Assembly: GCA_017561825.1 (NCBI GenBank)
Contig: JAFZBK010000061.1
Coordinates: 93,243-157,242 of the forward strand
Origin: Prevotella sp.
GTDB lineage: Bacteria; Bacteroidota; Bacteroidia; Bacteroidales; Bacteroidaceae
Direction of reading: 5' to 3'
Length of the DNA stretch: 64,000 nucleotides
Of this stretch, positions 24,248 through 31,422 are shown in pieces (the stretch's first letter is position 1; each line of letters begins with the position of its first letter). The position numbers and the translations under genes were made by a program. The notes beneath the pieces were generated by a model, which worked only from the letters and a program-made list of their open reading frames with translations, had not been told where the DNA came from and ran no database searches.

Positions 24248-25534
24248 ATGAGTACAAAGAATTATCGTTTTGAGACACTGCAACTCCATGTAGGCCAAGA
24301 GCAGGCTGACCCCGCAACCGACGCCCGTGCGGTGCCCATTTATCAGACCACCAGTTATGTGTTCCGTAACTCACAGCATGCAGCCGACCGCTTCGGTCTG
24401 CGCGACGCAGGTAATATCTACGGTCGTCTGACCAACTCTACCCAGGGTGTGTTCGAAGACCGCGTGGCTGCCCTCGAGGGTGGTGTAGCCGGACTGGCTG
24501 TGGCCTCTGGTGCTGCTGCCATCACCTATGCCCTGCAGAACATCGTTCAGGCTGGTGATCATATCGTGGCTGCCGACAACCTCTATGGCGGTTCCTATAA
24601 CCTGATTACCCATACGTTGGCTACACAGGGTATCAGTAATACCATTATTAATGTAAACGACCTTGATGCACTCGAGGCTGCTATCCAGCCGAACACAAAG
24701 GTGGTGTATGCAGAGACTTTCGGTAACCCGAACTCAGATGTGCTCGACCTCGAAGGCGTGGCTGCCGTGGCTCACAAGCATGGTATTCCGTTTATCGTTG
24801 ATAACACCTTCGGCACTCCCTATCTGATCCGTCCGTTGGAGCATGGTGCTGACATCGTCGTTCACTCTGCCACCAAGTTCCTGGGTGGACACGGAACCTC
24901 TCTGGGTGGTGTCATCGTGGATGGTGGAAAGTTCGACTGGAAACAGAACGATAAATTCCCCACCCTGGCTAAGCCGGATCCATCTTACCATGGCATCGTA
25001 TTTGCTGATGCTGTTGGTGCAGCCGCTTATGTCACCCGCATTCGTGCCGTCATCCTGCGTGATACCGGTGCTGCCATCTCTCCGTTCAACGCCTTCATCC
25101 TTTTGCAGGGTGTAGAGACACTGAGTCTGCGTGTGGAGCGTCATGTGGAGAATGCCCTGAAGGTGGTTGACTTCCTCGCCAAGCACCCGAAGGTGGCCAA
25201 GGTGAACCATCCTGCCCTTGAGAGTCATCACGACCATCAACTCTATAAGAAGTATTTCCCCAACGGTGCCGGTAGCATCTTCACCTTCGAGATCAAGGGC
25301 GGACAGGAAGAGGCATGGAAGTTCATCGATGCGCTGCAGATCTTCTCACTGCTGGCTAACGTGGCCGACGTGAAGAGTCTGGTGATCCATCCCTACACCA
25401 CTACACACTCACAGCTCTCGCCCGAGGAACTGGCTGAGCAGCACATCACACCGTCAACCGTCCGCCTGAGCATCGGTACGGAGCACATCGATGACATTAT
25501 CGACGATCTGGCACAGGCTTTGGATAAGATTTGA
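24248..25534 (+). CDS. metY: O-acetylhomoserine sulfhydrylase / aminocarboxypropyltransferase
   Basis: 428 residues, usual for MetY, a PLP enzyme forming homocysteine from O-acetylhomoserine and sulfide in the cytoplasm. It begins near FETLQLHVGQEQADPATDARAVPIYQTTSYVF, diagnostic of this group over MetB. The PLP lysine lies in HSATKFLGGHGTSLGG (near 208-215). The C-terminal HPYTTTHSQLSPEELAEQHITP and VRLSIGTEHIDDIIDDL are typical. The stop codon lies in a heptamer tract. It has its own promoter and a long structured leader. With cysK 2.4 kb away it covers sulfide assimilation into both cysteine and homocysteine. Confidence 0.95.
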   Translation: MSTKNYRFETLQLHVGQEQADPATDARAVPIYQTTSYVFRNSQHAADRFGLRDAGNIYGRLTNSTQGVFEDRVAALEGGVAGLAVASGAAAITYALQNIVQAGDHIVAADNLYGGSYNLITHTLATQGISNTIINVNDLDALEAAIQPNTKVVYAETFGNPNSDVLDLEGVAAVAHKHGIPFIVDNTFGTPYLIRPLEHGADIVVHSATKFLGGHGTSLGGVIVDGGKFDWKQNDKFPTLAKPDPSYHGIVFADAVGAAAYVTRIRAVILRDTGAAISPFNAFILLQGVETLSLRVERHVENALKVVDFLAKHPKVAKVNHPALESHHDHQLYKKYFPNGAGSIFTFEIKGGQEEAWKFIDALQIFSLLANVADVKSLVIHPYTTTHSQLSPEELAEQHITPSTVRLSIGTEHIDDIIDDLAQALDKI

Positions 25535-25551
25535 AAATTAAGAATTAAAGA
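25531..25551. repeat. Heptamer tract at the metY stop
   Basis: TTGAAAA, TTAAGAA, TTAAAGA. The TGA stop of metY (25532-25534) is inside the first unit. Confidence 0.65.
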
Positions 25552-25600
25552 GTTAGTTGTTCAACGAAGTCAATGGTAATCTGTCAAATTATACATAAGA

Positions 25601-25632
25601 TTTGGCAGATTACTTGAATTTTCGTACCTTCG
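25601..25632 (+). promoter_or_regulatory. Promoter of the orphan response regulator
   Basis: TTTG (25601-25604), 20-bp spacer ending TTTTCG, then TACCTTCG (25625-25632), a one-base variant of the -7 consensus. Confidence 0.55.
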
Positions 25633-25650
25633 CACCCAAAACCGTCGTAT

Positions 25651-26292
25651 ATGAGAAAGTACATCATTGCCGACAACCAGGAACTCACGCGGTTTGCGCT
25701 GGAGAGTCTGCTTCGGAAAGATGAAGAGAATGTGATCTATCGTGCTTTTGACAGGTCAGGACTTGTTGACCTGCTCAGAGAGCACCAGAGTGCTGCGGTG
25801 TTGCTCGACTATACGTTGTTCGACTTCGCTGACGAGGATCAGCTGCTGATTATTGCAGAGCGTTTCAACTTGTCCGACTGGCTGTTGATCAGCGATGAGC
25901 TGACACCTCAGTTCATCCGTCGTGTGGTTTACTCTTCCCATCAGTTCAGCGTGGTATTCAAGGATAGTCCGATGAGCGAGATCCGCGAAGCCCTGCAGGC
26001 AGTAGATCGCCACTCCCGCTACCTCAGTCAGCGCGCTCTCGAGGCCATCATCACCCAGCAACAGGAAGAGGAGAAGCCTGATCTGCTGACACAGACCGAA
26101 ACGGAGATCGTTAAGGCCATCGCACAGGGTAAGACTACCAAGGAGATTGCCGCCGAACGGTTCTCAAGCATCCATACCGTGACCACCCACCGTAAGAATA
26201 TCTTCCGCAAACTGGGTATAAACACAGCGCACGAAGCGGTAAAATACGCGCTTCGTGCGGGGTTGGTGGATCCTTCTGAGTTTTATATTTAA
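25651..26292 (+). CDS. LuxR/NarL-type DNA-binding response regulator (orphan)
   Basis: 213 residues. An N-terminal receiver-like domain (1-120) with Asp53 in VLLDYT as possible phospho-acceptor and Lys104 in VVFKDSP; the usual acidic pair near residue 8 is reduced to ADNQ, so phosphorylation is uncertain. The C-terminal LuxR helix-turn-helix (about 148-205) reads LTQTETEIVKAIAQGKTTKEIAAERF...HTVTTHRKNIFRKLGI. No sensor kinase is adjacent. The target genes are unknown. Its stop codon overlaps the convergent SDR gene's stop (TTAA). Confidence 0.88.
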   Translation: MRKYIIADNQELTRFALESLLRKDEENVIYRAFDRSGLVDLLREHQSAAVLLDYTLFDFADEDQLLIIAERFNLSDWLLISDELTPQFIRRVVYSSHQFSVVFKDSPMSEIREALQAVDRHSRYLSQRALEAIITQQQEEEKPDLLTQTETEIVKAIAQGKTTKEIAAERFSSIHTVTTHRKNIFRKLGINTAHEAVKYALRAGLVDPSEFYI

Positions 26293-26999
26293 TCCTCTTT
26301 GACGATCGGATAGAGCTCAATGAACTCACCTTGGTGGTTCTTACCATCGTTGATGAGCTCGGTCATCTTCTGTCCTACGGTTTCAATATCGTGGAAACCG
26401 GGCAGTGCCATATTACCGTTCAAGTCGGTAGTGGTGGGTCCTGGGTGAACAGTGAAGATCTCCAGCGGGGTGTTGCTCTGCTGGAACTCAATGGCCATTA
26501 CACCTACCATCGCATTCTGGGCGGCCTTGCTGGCTACGTATGCCAAGGGGTGCCAGTAAGGACTGATCTCCGAGGGAACGGTCACGTTAACAATACGACC
26601 TTCGTTCTTGGTGAGCAGCGGCATCAGGGCCTTGGTCAGGGCGAAGGTTCCGATGAAGTTCACATCGAGTGTCTCCTTGATATCGCTGATCTCGGTATGC
26701 AGACTGTCCACGCTCATATCACCAGGAATACCGGCATTGTTCACCAGCAATGACAGTCCTGCGTATTTCTCATTGATCTCCTTGGCTGCCTGCTCAATGT
26801 TGGCAAGGTCGCGCAATTCGATATTCACCCAACCTAACACGTTGACACCAGCCGACTTCAACTCATCAATGGCTTTCTCAGCACGCTGTTCATCACGTGC
26901 GCCAATAACAACTTGCCAACCACTCTTTCCGAGGTTCTTGGCGATTCCAAATCCGATGCCTTTGTTGGCACCTGTTACTAAAACAATCTTTTCTTTCAT
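26289..26999 (-). CDS. Short-chain dehydrogenase/reductase
   Basis: 236 residues, classical SDR. TGANKGIGFGIA (9-20) is the NAD(P) motif and NNAGIPGD the structural motif. Tyr-x3-Lys lies in LAYVASKAAQN, preceded by the catalytic serine in VTVPSEISP. GARDE after the second strand suggests NADP use. The substrate cannot be told from sequence; plant salutaridine-reductase-like carbonyl reductases have similar motifs. The gene is preceded by a long leader homologous to that of metY. Convergent with the response regulator. Confidence 0.88.
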   Translation of the reverse strand: MKEKIVLVTGANKGIGFGIAKNLGKSGWQVVIGARDEQRAEKAIDELKSAGVNVLGWVNIELRDLANIEQAAKEINEKYAGLSLLVNNAGIPGDMSVDSLHTEISDIKETLDVNFIGTFALTKALMPLLTKNEGRIVNVTVPSEISPYWHPLAYVASKAAQNAMVGVMAIEFQQSNTPLEIFTVHPGPTTTDLNGNMALPGFHDIETVGQKMTELINDGKNHQGEFIELYPIVKED

Positions 27000-27129
27000 T
27001 TACCTTATTATATAGTTTATTGATTTACAATACTATCGCGCTGCAATGTTAGTGCAAACCGAGTGCAGAGAGCTTGCTTTTTGCCGAGGTGCAGCCTAAC
27101 ATCGCATTGCGTTTTTAAAAAACGCGATG
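27000..27129 (-). promoter_or_regulatory. Structured 5' leader of the SDR gene, homologous to metY leader
   Basis: Read on the minus strand: a hairpin with 8-bp arms GCGTTTTT/AAAAACGC (27109-27125) comes directly after the promoter, then a 10-bp stem between GCGATGTTAG (27096-27105) and CTAACATTGC (27043-27052), with GCACCTCGGC and GCACTCGG inside. The element order and spacing match 24107-24192. T-A pairs here are C-G there, which supports conserved pairing. Confidence 0.5.
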
Positions 27130-27137
27130 CAAAGGTA
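27130..27137 (-). promoter_or_regulatory. -7 box of the SDR gene
   Basis: TACCTTTG on the minus strand. The best -33 candidate is ATTG at 27156-27159 (18-bp spacer). Confidence 0.5.
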
Positions 27138-27200
27138 CGCATAAATAAAGAACTGACAATACCAAATGAATGGTATTTTGTTAAAAAAGCGCATATTACG

Positions 27201-27231
27201 TTGGCATACTACAGAAAAAACGCTACCTTTG
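27201..27231 (+). promoter_or_regulatory. Promoter of bcp
   Basis: TTGG (27201-27204), 19-bp spacer, TACCTTTG (27224-27231). The start codon is 30 bp downstream. Confidence 0.6.
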
Positions 27232-27261
27232 TAGTCAAAAGAAAGACAAAGGATTACAATT

Positions 27262-27717
27262 ATGAACATTGGAGACAAGGCGCCCGAGATACTGGGCAAG
27301 GACGAGCAGGGACGGGATATCCGTCTGAGTGATTACAGAGGTCGTAAGTTGGTGCTGTACTTCTATCCGAAGGACAATACGAGTGGCTGTACGGCAGAGG
27401 CCTGCAGTCTGCGTGACCATTACGGCGAGTTGCAGGGAGCAGGTTATGAGGTGGTAGGCGTAAGCAAGGATTCCGCTGCCTCGCATGTGAAGTTCAAGGA
27501 GAAGCACGAACTGCCATTCCCTTTGATTGCGGATGTTGATCATACGCTCTTGGAGACCATGGGAGCATGGGGCGAGAAAACAATGTACGGTAAGAAGACC
27601 GTCGGTACCATCCGCACCACGTTCATCATCAACGAGGATGGCATCATCGAGCAGATCTTCGCTGGTAAGCAGGTGAAGACCAAGGAACATGCGGAGCAGA
27701 TCCTGTCAAAAGCTTAG
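27262..27717 (+). CDS. bcp: Thioredoxin-dependent thiol peroxidase (BCP/PrxQ)
   Basis: 151 residues, usual for atypical two-cysteine peroxiredoxins. The peroxidatic cysteine lies in YPKDNTSGCTAEACSLRDHY and the resolving cysteine five residues later in the same helix, the PrxQ arrangement. Downstream are GVSKDSAASHVKFKEKHELPFPLIAD and RTTFIINEDGII. It reduces organic and hydrogen peroxides in the cytoplasm. Its TAG stop is the first three bases of a 22-bp repeat array. Confidence 0.95.
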   Translation: MNIGDKAPEILGKDEQGRDIRLSDYRGRKLVLYFYPKDNTSGCTAEACSLRDHYGELQGAGYEVVGVSKDSAASHVKFKEKHELPFPLIADVDHTLLETMGAWGEKTMYGKKTVGTIRTTFIINEDGIIEQIFAGKQVKTKEHAEQILSKA

Positions 27718-27802
27718 GTATTAGAGCGCGAAATCATAGGTATTACAATGCAAAAACATAGGTATTAGAACGCAAAAACATAGGTATTGCGGTGCAAAAC
27801 CA
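27715..27802. repeat. Four-unit 22-bp tandem array after bcp
   Basis: Units start at 27715, 27737, 27759 and 27781, each beginning TAGGTATT and continuing with a variable core and CAAAA. The first unit includes the bcp stop codon. There are no spacers, so it is not a CRISPR. Confidence 0.8.
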
Positions 27803-27807
27803 TACAT

Positions 27808-27825
27808 ATACCAAACGTTTGGTAT
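27808..27825. promoter_or_regulatory. 18-bp perfect palindrome upstream of cysK
   Basis: ATACCAAACGTTTGGTAT, without loop, 21 bp upstream of the cysK -33 element. It is a good candidate for a dimeric repressor or activator site. Confidence 0.5.
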
Positions 27826-27846
27826 GCAGAATGACATGTTGGGGGG

Positions 27847-27878
27847 ATTGTGGGGTTCCCCAAAACTACCTACCTTTG
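27847..27878 (+). promoter_or_regulatory. Promoter of cysK
   Basis: ATTG (27847-27850), 20-bp spacer holding the palindrome GGGGTTCCCC, then TACCTTTG (27871-27878). Confidence 0.6.
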
Positions 27879-27885
27879 CAACGTG

Positions 27886-27941
27886 TTAAAGATTAATAAT
27901 TAAGAATTAAGAATTAAGAATTGAAGATTATACATTATTAA
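27886..27941. repeat. Eight-unit heptamer tract in the cysK leader
   Basis: Eight 7-bp units, 56 bp: TTAAAGA, TTAATAA, three TTAAGAA, TTGAAGA, TTATACA, TTATTAA. It occupies most of the 5' untranslated region and ends 19 bp before the start codon. Confidence 0.8.
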
Positions 27942-27960
27942 ATATAAAAAGGATAAGACT

Positions 27961-28908
27961 ATGGCAAAGATTGCAAAGCAGCTGACCGAGCTCGTCGGCA
28001 ACACCCCACTCTTGGAGCTCAACAAGTATTCACAGGCAAAAGGACTGGAGACCCCAGTGATTGCCAAGGTAGAGTTTTTCAATCCCGGCGGTAGCGTCAA
28101 GGACCGTATCGCCCTCGCGATGATCGAGGATGCAGAGGCAAAGGGTATCCTGAAGCCCGGCGCCACCATCATCGAACCCACATCGGGAAATACGGGTGTA
28201 GGATTGGCACTGGTATCAGCCGTCAAGGGCTACCGTCTTATCCTTACCATGCCCGAAACCATGAGCGTGGAGCGCAGAAACCTCGTGAAGGCATACGGTG
28301 CCGAGGTTCGTCTCACCTCAGGTAAAGACGGCATGCCAGGTGCCATCCGCGCCGCCGAAGAACTGCGTAACTCCATCCCGGGCAGCGTGATCCTCCAGCA
28401 GTTCGAGAACCCTGCCAACCCCGCCAAACACTATGCCACCACGGGTCCTGAGGTGTGGAGAGACACTGATGGTCAGGTAGATATCTTCATCGGTGGTGTA
28501 GGTACAGGTGGTACGATCTCTGGTACGGGTAAGTACCTGAAGGAGCAGAACCCCAACGTGAAGATCATCGCCGTGGAACCCAAGTCATCACCCGTGCTGA
28601 ACGGTGGTCAGAGCGGACCTCATAAGATCCAGGGTATCGGTGCAGGTTTCATCCCCAACACCTACGATGCCGATGTGATTGACGAGGTGTTCGATGTAGA
28701 GAACGACGATGCCATCCGTACAGGTCGTGAAGTAGCCCAGTCGGAAGGTCTGCTGGTAGGTATCTCAGCCGGTGCTGCCCTCTATGCAGCCATCGAGGTG
28801 GCCAAGCGTCCTGAGAACAAGGGTAAGAAGATTGTGGTATTACTGCCCGATACCGGTGAGCGCTACCTCAGTACCGTGCTTTACGCCTTCACAGAATACC
28901 CATTATAA
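27961..28908 (+). CDS. cysK: Cysteine synthase A (O-acetylserine sulfhydrylase)
   Basis: 315 residues. It makes cysteine from O-acetylserine and sulfide with PLP. The opening [16 protein letters not shown], the PLP lysine in [12 protein letters not shown] (near 42), the substrate loop [10 protein letters not shown], the phosphate loop [16 protein letters not shown] and [11 protein letters not shown] fit CysK closely. Length is normal. It has its own promoter and a repeat-filled leader. A strong terminator follows 20 bp after the stop. Confidence 0.97.
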   Translation: MAKIAKQLTELVGNTPLLELNKYSQAKGLETPVIAKVEFFNPGGSVKDRIALAMIEDAEAKGILKPGATIIEPTSGNTGVGLALVSAVKGYRLILTMPETMSVERRNLVKAYGAEVRLTSGKDGMPGAIRAAEELRNSIPGSVILQQFENPANPAKHYATTGPEVWRDTDGQVDIFIGGVGTGGTISGTGKYLKEQNPNVKIIAVEPKSSPVLNGGQSGPHKIQGIGAGFIPNTYDADVIDEVFDVENDDAIRTGREVAQSEGLLVGISAGAALYAAIEVAKRPENKGKKIVVLLPDTGERYLSTVLYAFTEYPL

Positions 28909-28927
28909 TCCATATTCCAAGCATGGC

Positions 28928-28970
28928 GAACAGCCCCCAAGCGTATCTCAACCTTGGGGGCTGTTCTTTT
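28928..28970 (+). terminator. Terminator after cysK
   Basis: Fourteen-base arms GAACAGCCCCCAAG and CTTGGGGGCTGTTC with an 11-base loop, followed by TTTT. Confidence 0.9.
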
Positions 28971-29026
28971 GTATTGCACATGATTCATGATAAGAATGTG
29001 CAAAAAAGTTTGAAATTCTTCTTCGG

Positions 29027-29060
29027 TTTGCTTGTATCTCAATTTATTTTCTTACTTTTG
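29027..29060 (+). promoter_or_regulatory. Promoter of pgk
   Basis: TACTTTTG (29053-29060) with TTTG at 29027-29030, a slightly long 22-bp spacer. It lies inside the longer open frame from 29032, so the true start is downstream at 29110. Confidence 0.6.
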
Positions 29061-29109
29061 CAACTGCTTACAGGATAAGAGTTTCAAACCAATAATATTT
29101 AAGGTAATT

Positions 29110-30381
29110 ATGACAATTGAACAATTTAACTTTGCCGGTAAGAAGGCAATCGTACGTGTAGACTTCAACGTACCCCTCGATGAGAATGGTAACATCACTG
29201 ACGACACCCGTATCCGCGGTGCTCTCCCCACGCTGAAGAAGATCCTCGCTGATGGCGGTGCCACCATTATCATGAGCCACATGGGCAAGCCCAAAGGAAA
29301 GGTGAACCCCAAGCTGTCACTCGGACAGATCCGTGAGGCTGTAGAGAAGGCCCTCGGCGTTCCCGTTGCTTTTGCTCCCGACTGCGCCAAGGCTGCTGAT
29401 GCTGCCGCTGCCCTGAAGATGGGTGAGGCCCTGCTGCTGGAGAACCTGCGCTACTATCCCGAGGAGGAAGGTAAGCCCGTGGGTATCGAGAAGACCGATC
29501 CTGCTTACGAAGACGCAAAGAAGGCCATGAAGGCTTCTCAGAAGGAGTTTGCCAAGACACTGGCTTCTTATGCTGACTGCTATGTGATGGATGCCTTCGG
29601 TACTGCTCACCGCAAGCATGCTTCTACTGCTGTCATCGCTAACTACTTCGATGCTGACAACAAGATGCTCGGTCTGCTGATGGAAAAGGAGGTAAAGGCT
29701 GTTGACAATGTGCTCAGCAACATCAACCGTCCGTTCGTAGCCATCATGGGTGGTTCAAAGGTTTCTTCTAAGATCGGTATCATCGAGAACCTGCTGGGTA
29801 AGGTTGACAAGCTCATCCTCTGCGGTGGTATGACCTACACCTTCGCCAAGGCTCACAATGGTGAGATCGGTGACTCTATCGTGGAGCTCGACAAGCTGGA
29901 TGTAGCTCTGGGTGTTGAGGAGCTGGCTAAGAAGAACGGCGTAGAGCTCGTGCTGGGTTCTGACTGTACCGCTACCAACGGTCTCGACTTCGGTACCATG
30001 ACCGTGAAGGAAGGTGCCAAGATCATCACCTGTCCTGCCAACAATGTTCCCGCTGGCTTCGAGGGTGTGGATGCAGGTCCTGAGAGTCAGAAGGCATTTG
30101 CCGAGGCTATCAAGGGTGCCAAGACCATCCTGTGGAACGGTCCTGCCGGTGTGTTCGAGTGCGATGACTTCACAGCTGGTAGCCGCGCTATCGGTGAGGC
30201 TATTGCCGAGGCTACTGCTGAGGGTGCTTTCTCACTGATCGGTGGTGGTGACTCTGTGGCTTGTGTCAACAAGTTCGGTCTGGCTGACAAGGTTTCTTAC
30301 ATCTCTACTGGTGGTGGTGCTCTGCTCGAGGCTATCGAGGGCAAGGTACTTCCTGGTGTAGCAGCAATTCAGGGAGAGTAA
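29110..30381 (+). CDS. pgk: Phosphoglycerate kinase
   Basis: 423 residues. It catalyses the ATP-forming step 1,3-bisphosphoglycerate to 3-phosphoglycerate. The start [24 protein letters not shown] includes the signature [11 protein letters not shown]. Further motifs are [39 protein letters not shown], the nucleotide site WNGPAGVFE and the C-terminal [14 protein letters not shown] and [13 protein letters not shown]. Strong codon bias toward GCT/GGT/CTG fits a highly expressed gene. It is monocistronic: own promoter and a strong terminator. Confidence 0.98.
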   Translation: MTIEQFNFAGKKAIVRVDFNVPLDENGNITDDTRIRGALPTLKKILADGGATIIMSHMGKPKGKVNPKLSLGQIREAVEKALGVPVAFAPDCAKAADAAAALKMGEALLLENLRYYPEEEGKPVGIEKTDPAYEDAKKAMKASQKEFAKTLASYADCYVMDAFGTAHRKHASTAVIANYFDADNKMLGLLMEKEVKAVDNVLSNINRPFVAIMGGSKVSSKIGIIENLLGKVDKLILCGGMTYTFAKAHNGEIGDSIVELDKLDVALGVEELAKKNGVELVLGSDCTATNGLDFGTMTVKEGAKIITCPANNVPAGFEGVDAGPESQKAFAEAIKGAKTILWNGPAGVFECDDFTAGSRAIGEAIAEATAEGAFSLIGGGDSVACVNKFGLADKVSYISTGGGALLEAIEGKVLPGVAAIQGE

Positions 30382-30403
30382 TAACTTACACCTTATTATA
30401 AAA

Positions 30404-30439
30404 AAGAATAGCGCAGTCATTTCCGACTGCGCTATTCTT
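30404..30439. terminator. Bidirectional terminator between pgk and methyltransferase gene
   Basis: Fifteen-base perfect arms AAGAATAGCGCAGTC and GACTGCGCTATTCTT with a 6-base loop; an A run before and T-rich sequence after serve both strands. Confidence 0.9.
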
Positions 30440-30452
30440 GTTTCCTTTCATA

Positions 30453-31361
30453 TCAAGGTTTACGAAGCACCCACTCCTTATAATAGCCAATGCCAGCCTT
30501 ACAAGCATCATATCCCAGCCAGCCTAAGATATGGTTTGTAACAAACTGCTCAGGCATCAAAGCATATTGCAGCTTCCATAGCCAAGGATGTTTCATCGTC
30601 CAGTTTGCACTACGCTGCAAGTGTTTCAGGTCGGGTAGAGTTTCCATGGTGTAATCCGTAATCTTCTCAATCTCCAGTCCGCAATTAGTGTAATGAGTGT
30701 TCAGCTCCTCAAGCGACTCGAGCATAGCTGCCGATCCTCCCTTTGATGTCAAGGTGATAGCCATCTGGATCTTAGGATCGTAGGTATCGAAAGACTGTGC
30801 AAGGGCATAGTCGTAGATAATCATCACGCCACCAGGTTTGAGGACACGTTGGACCTCTCGGTATATCTTCTCCTTGTCAGTGTTGTGGACTATCGTCTCA
30901 ACGGCATAACAAACATCCACGGAATTGTCTGCCAGTTGCGGGATACTACTGTAGTCTTGCTCGTAAATAGTCACATTCTGTGGCATCTTGTCTTTCTTGA
31001 GAGGAATCAAATCGACACCAACAAAACGAGAATCAGGGAAACCTTTGGCGAGATACATAATATTGGATCCTTGTCCGCAGCCTAACTCCAACACAAGGTC
31101 GCCGTCCTTGATATATTCAGCAATGGCATCGGGCTGATGATACACATCTTCATCCGTAAAACAGCCATTCTTGGAAACCCTAAAATGCATGAATCCGTCT
31201 CGCGAATGGAATAGTTTGTAAGCCCAATGGTTGACCTTGAAATAAGAGCGTATCTGCTCCAAAGAATTTTTCTCGCCTTTTACCAGCTTCTCCAGGTCAA
31301 TGAACTTGGACATCTCATCCACCTTGGAATGAATCTGATAAATATAGTACCCTTTATTCAT
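30453..31361 (-). CDS. Class I SAM-dependent methyltransferase
   Basis: 302 residues. An N-terminal helical segment (1-85) precedes the Rossmann domain with motif I VLELGCGQGSNIMYLA (about 94-109), an acidic end of strand 2 in FVGVDLIPL, motif post-I VDVCYAVETIVHN and VLKPGGVMIIYDYA. The layout resembles sterol and tocopherol C-methyltransferases and other small-molecule enzymes. The acceptor is unknown. It is alone between two terminators, 62 bp downstream of mutB; no clear promoter was found, so it may depend on read-through from mutB. Confidence 0.8.
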   Translation of the reverse strand: MNKGYYIYQIHSKVDEMSKFIDLEKLVKGEKNSLEQIRSYFKVNHWAYKLFHSRDGFMHFRVSKNGCFTDEDVYHQPDAIAEYIKDGDLVLELGCGQGSNIMYLAKGFPDSRFVGVDLIPLKKDKMPQNVTIYEQDYSSIPQLADNSVDVCYAVETIVHNTDKEKIYREVQRVLKPGGVMIIYDYALAQSFDTYDPKIQMAITLTSKGGSAAMLESLEELNTHYTNCGLEIEKITDYTMETLPDLKHLQRSANWTMKHPWLWKLQYALMPEQFVTNHILGWLGYDACKAGIGYYKEWVLRKP

Positions 31362-31386
31362 ATAAAATAGTATTTAATTAAAAAAA

Positions 31387-31414
31387 GATTATCCGTAGCG
31401 AACTACGGATAATC
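31387..31414 (-). terminator. Terminator after mutB
   Basis: Twelve-base arms GATTATCCGTAG and CTACGGATAATC with a 4-base loop. On the minus strand it is followed by a run of seven T. Confidence 0.85.
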
Positions 31415-31422
31415 ATTGATGA

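Noticed and set aside
27715-27802. Possible CRISPR array
   Set aside because: The 22-bp units adjoin without spacers and no cas genes are in the window.
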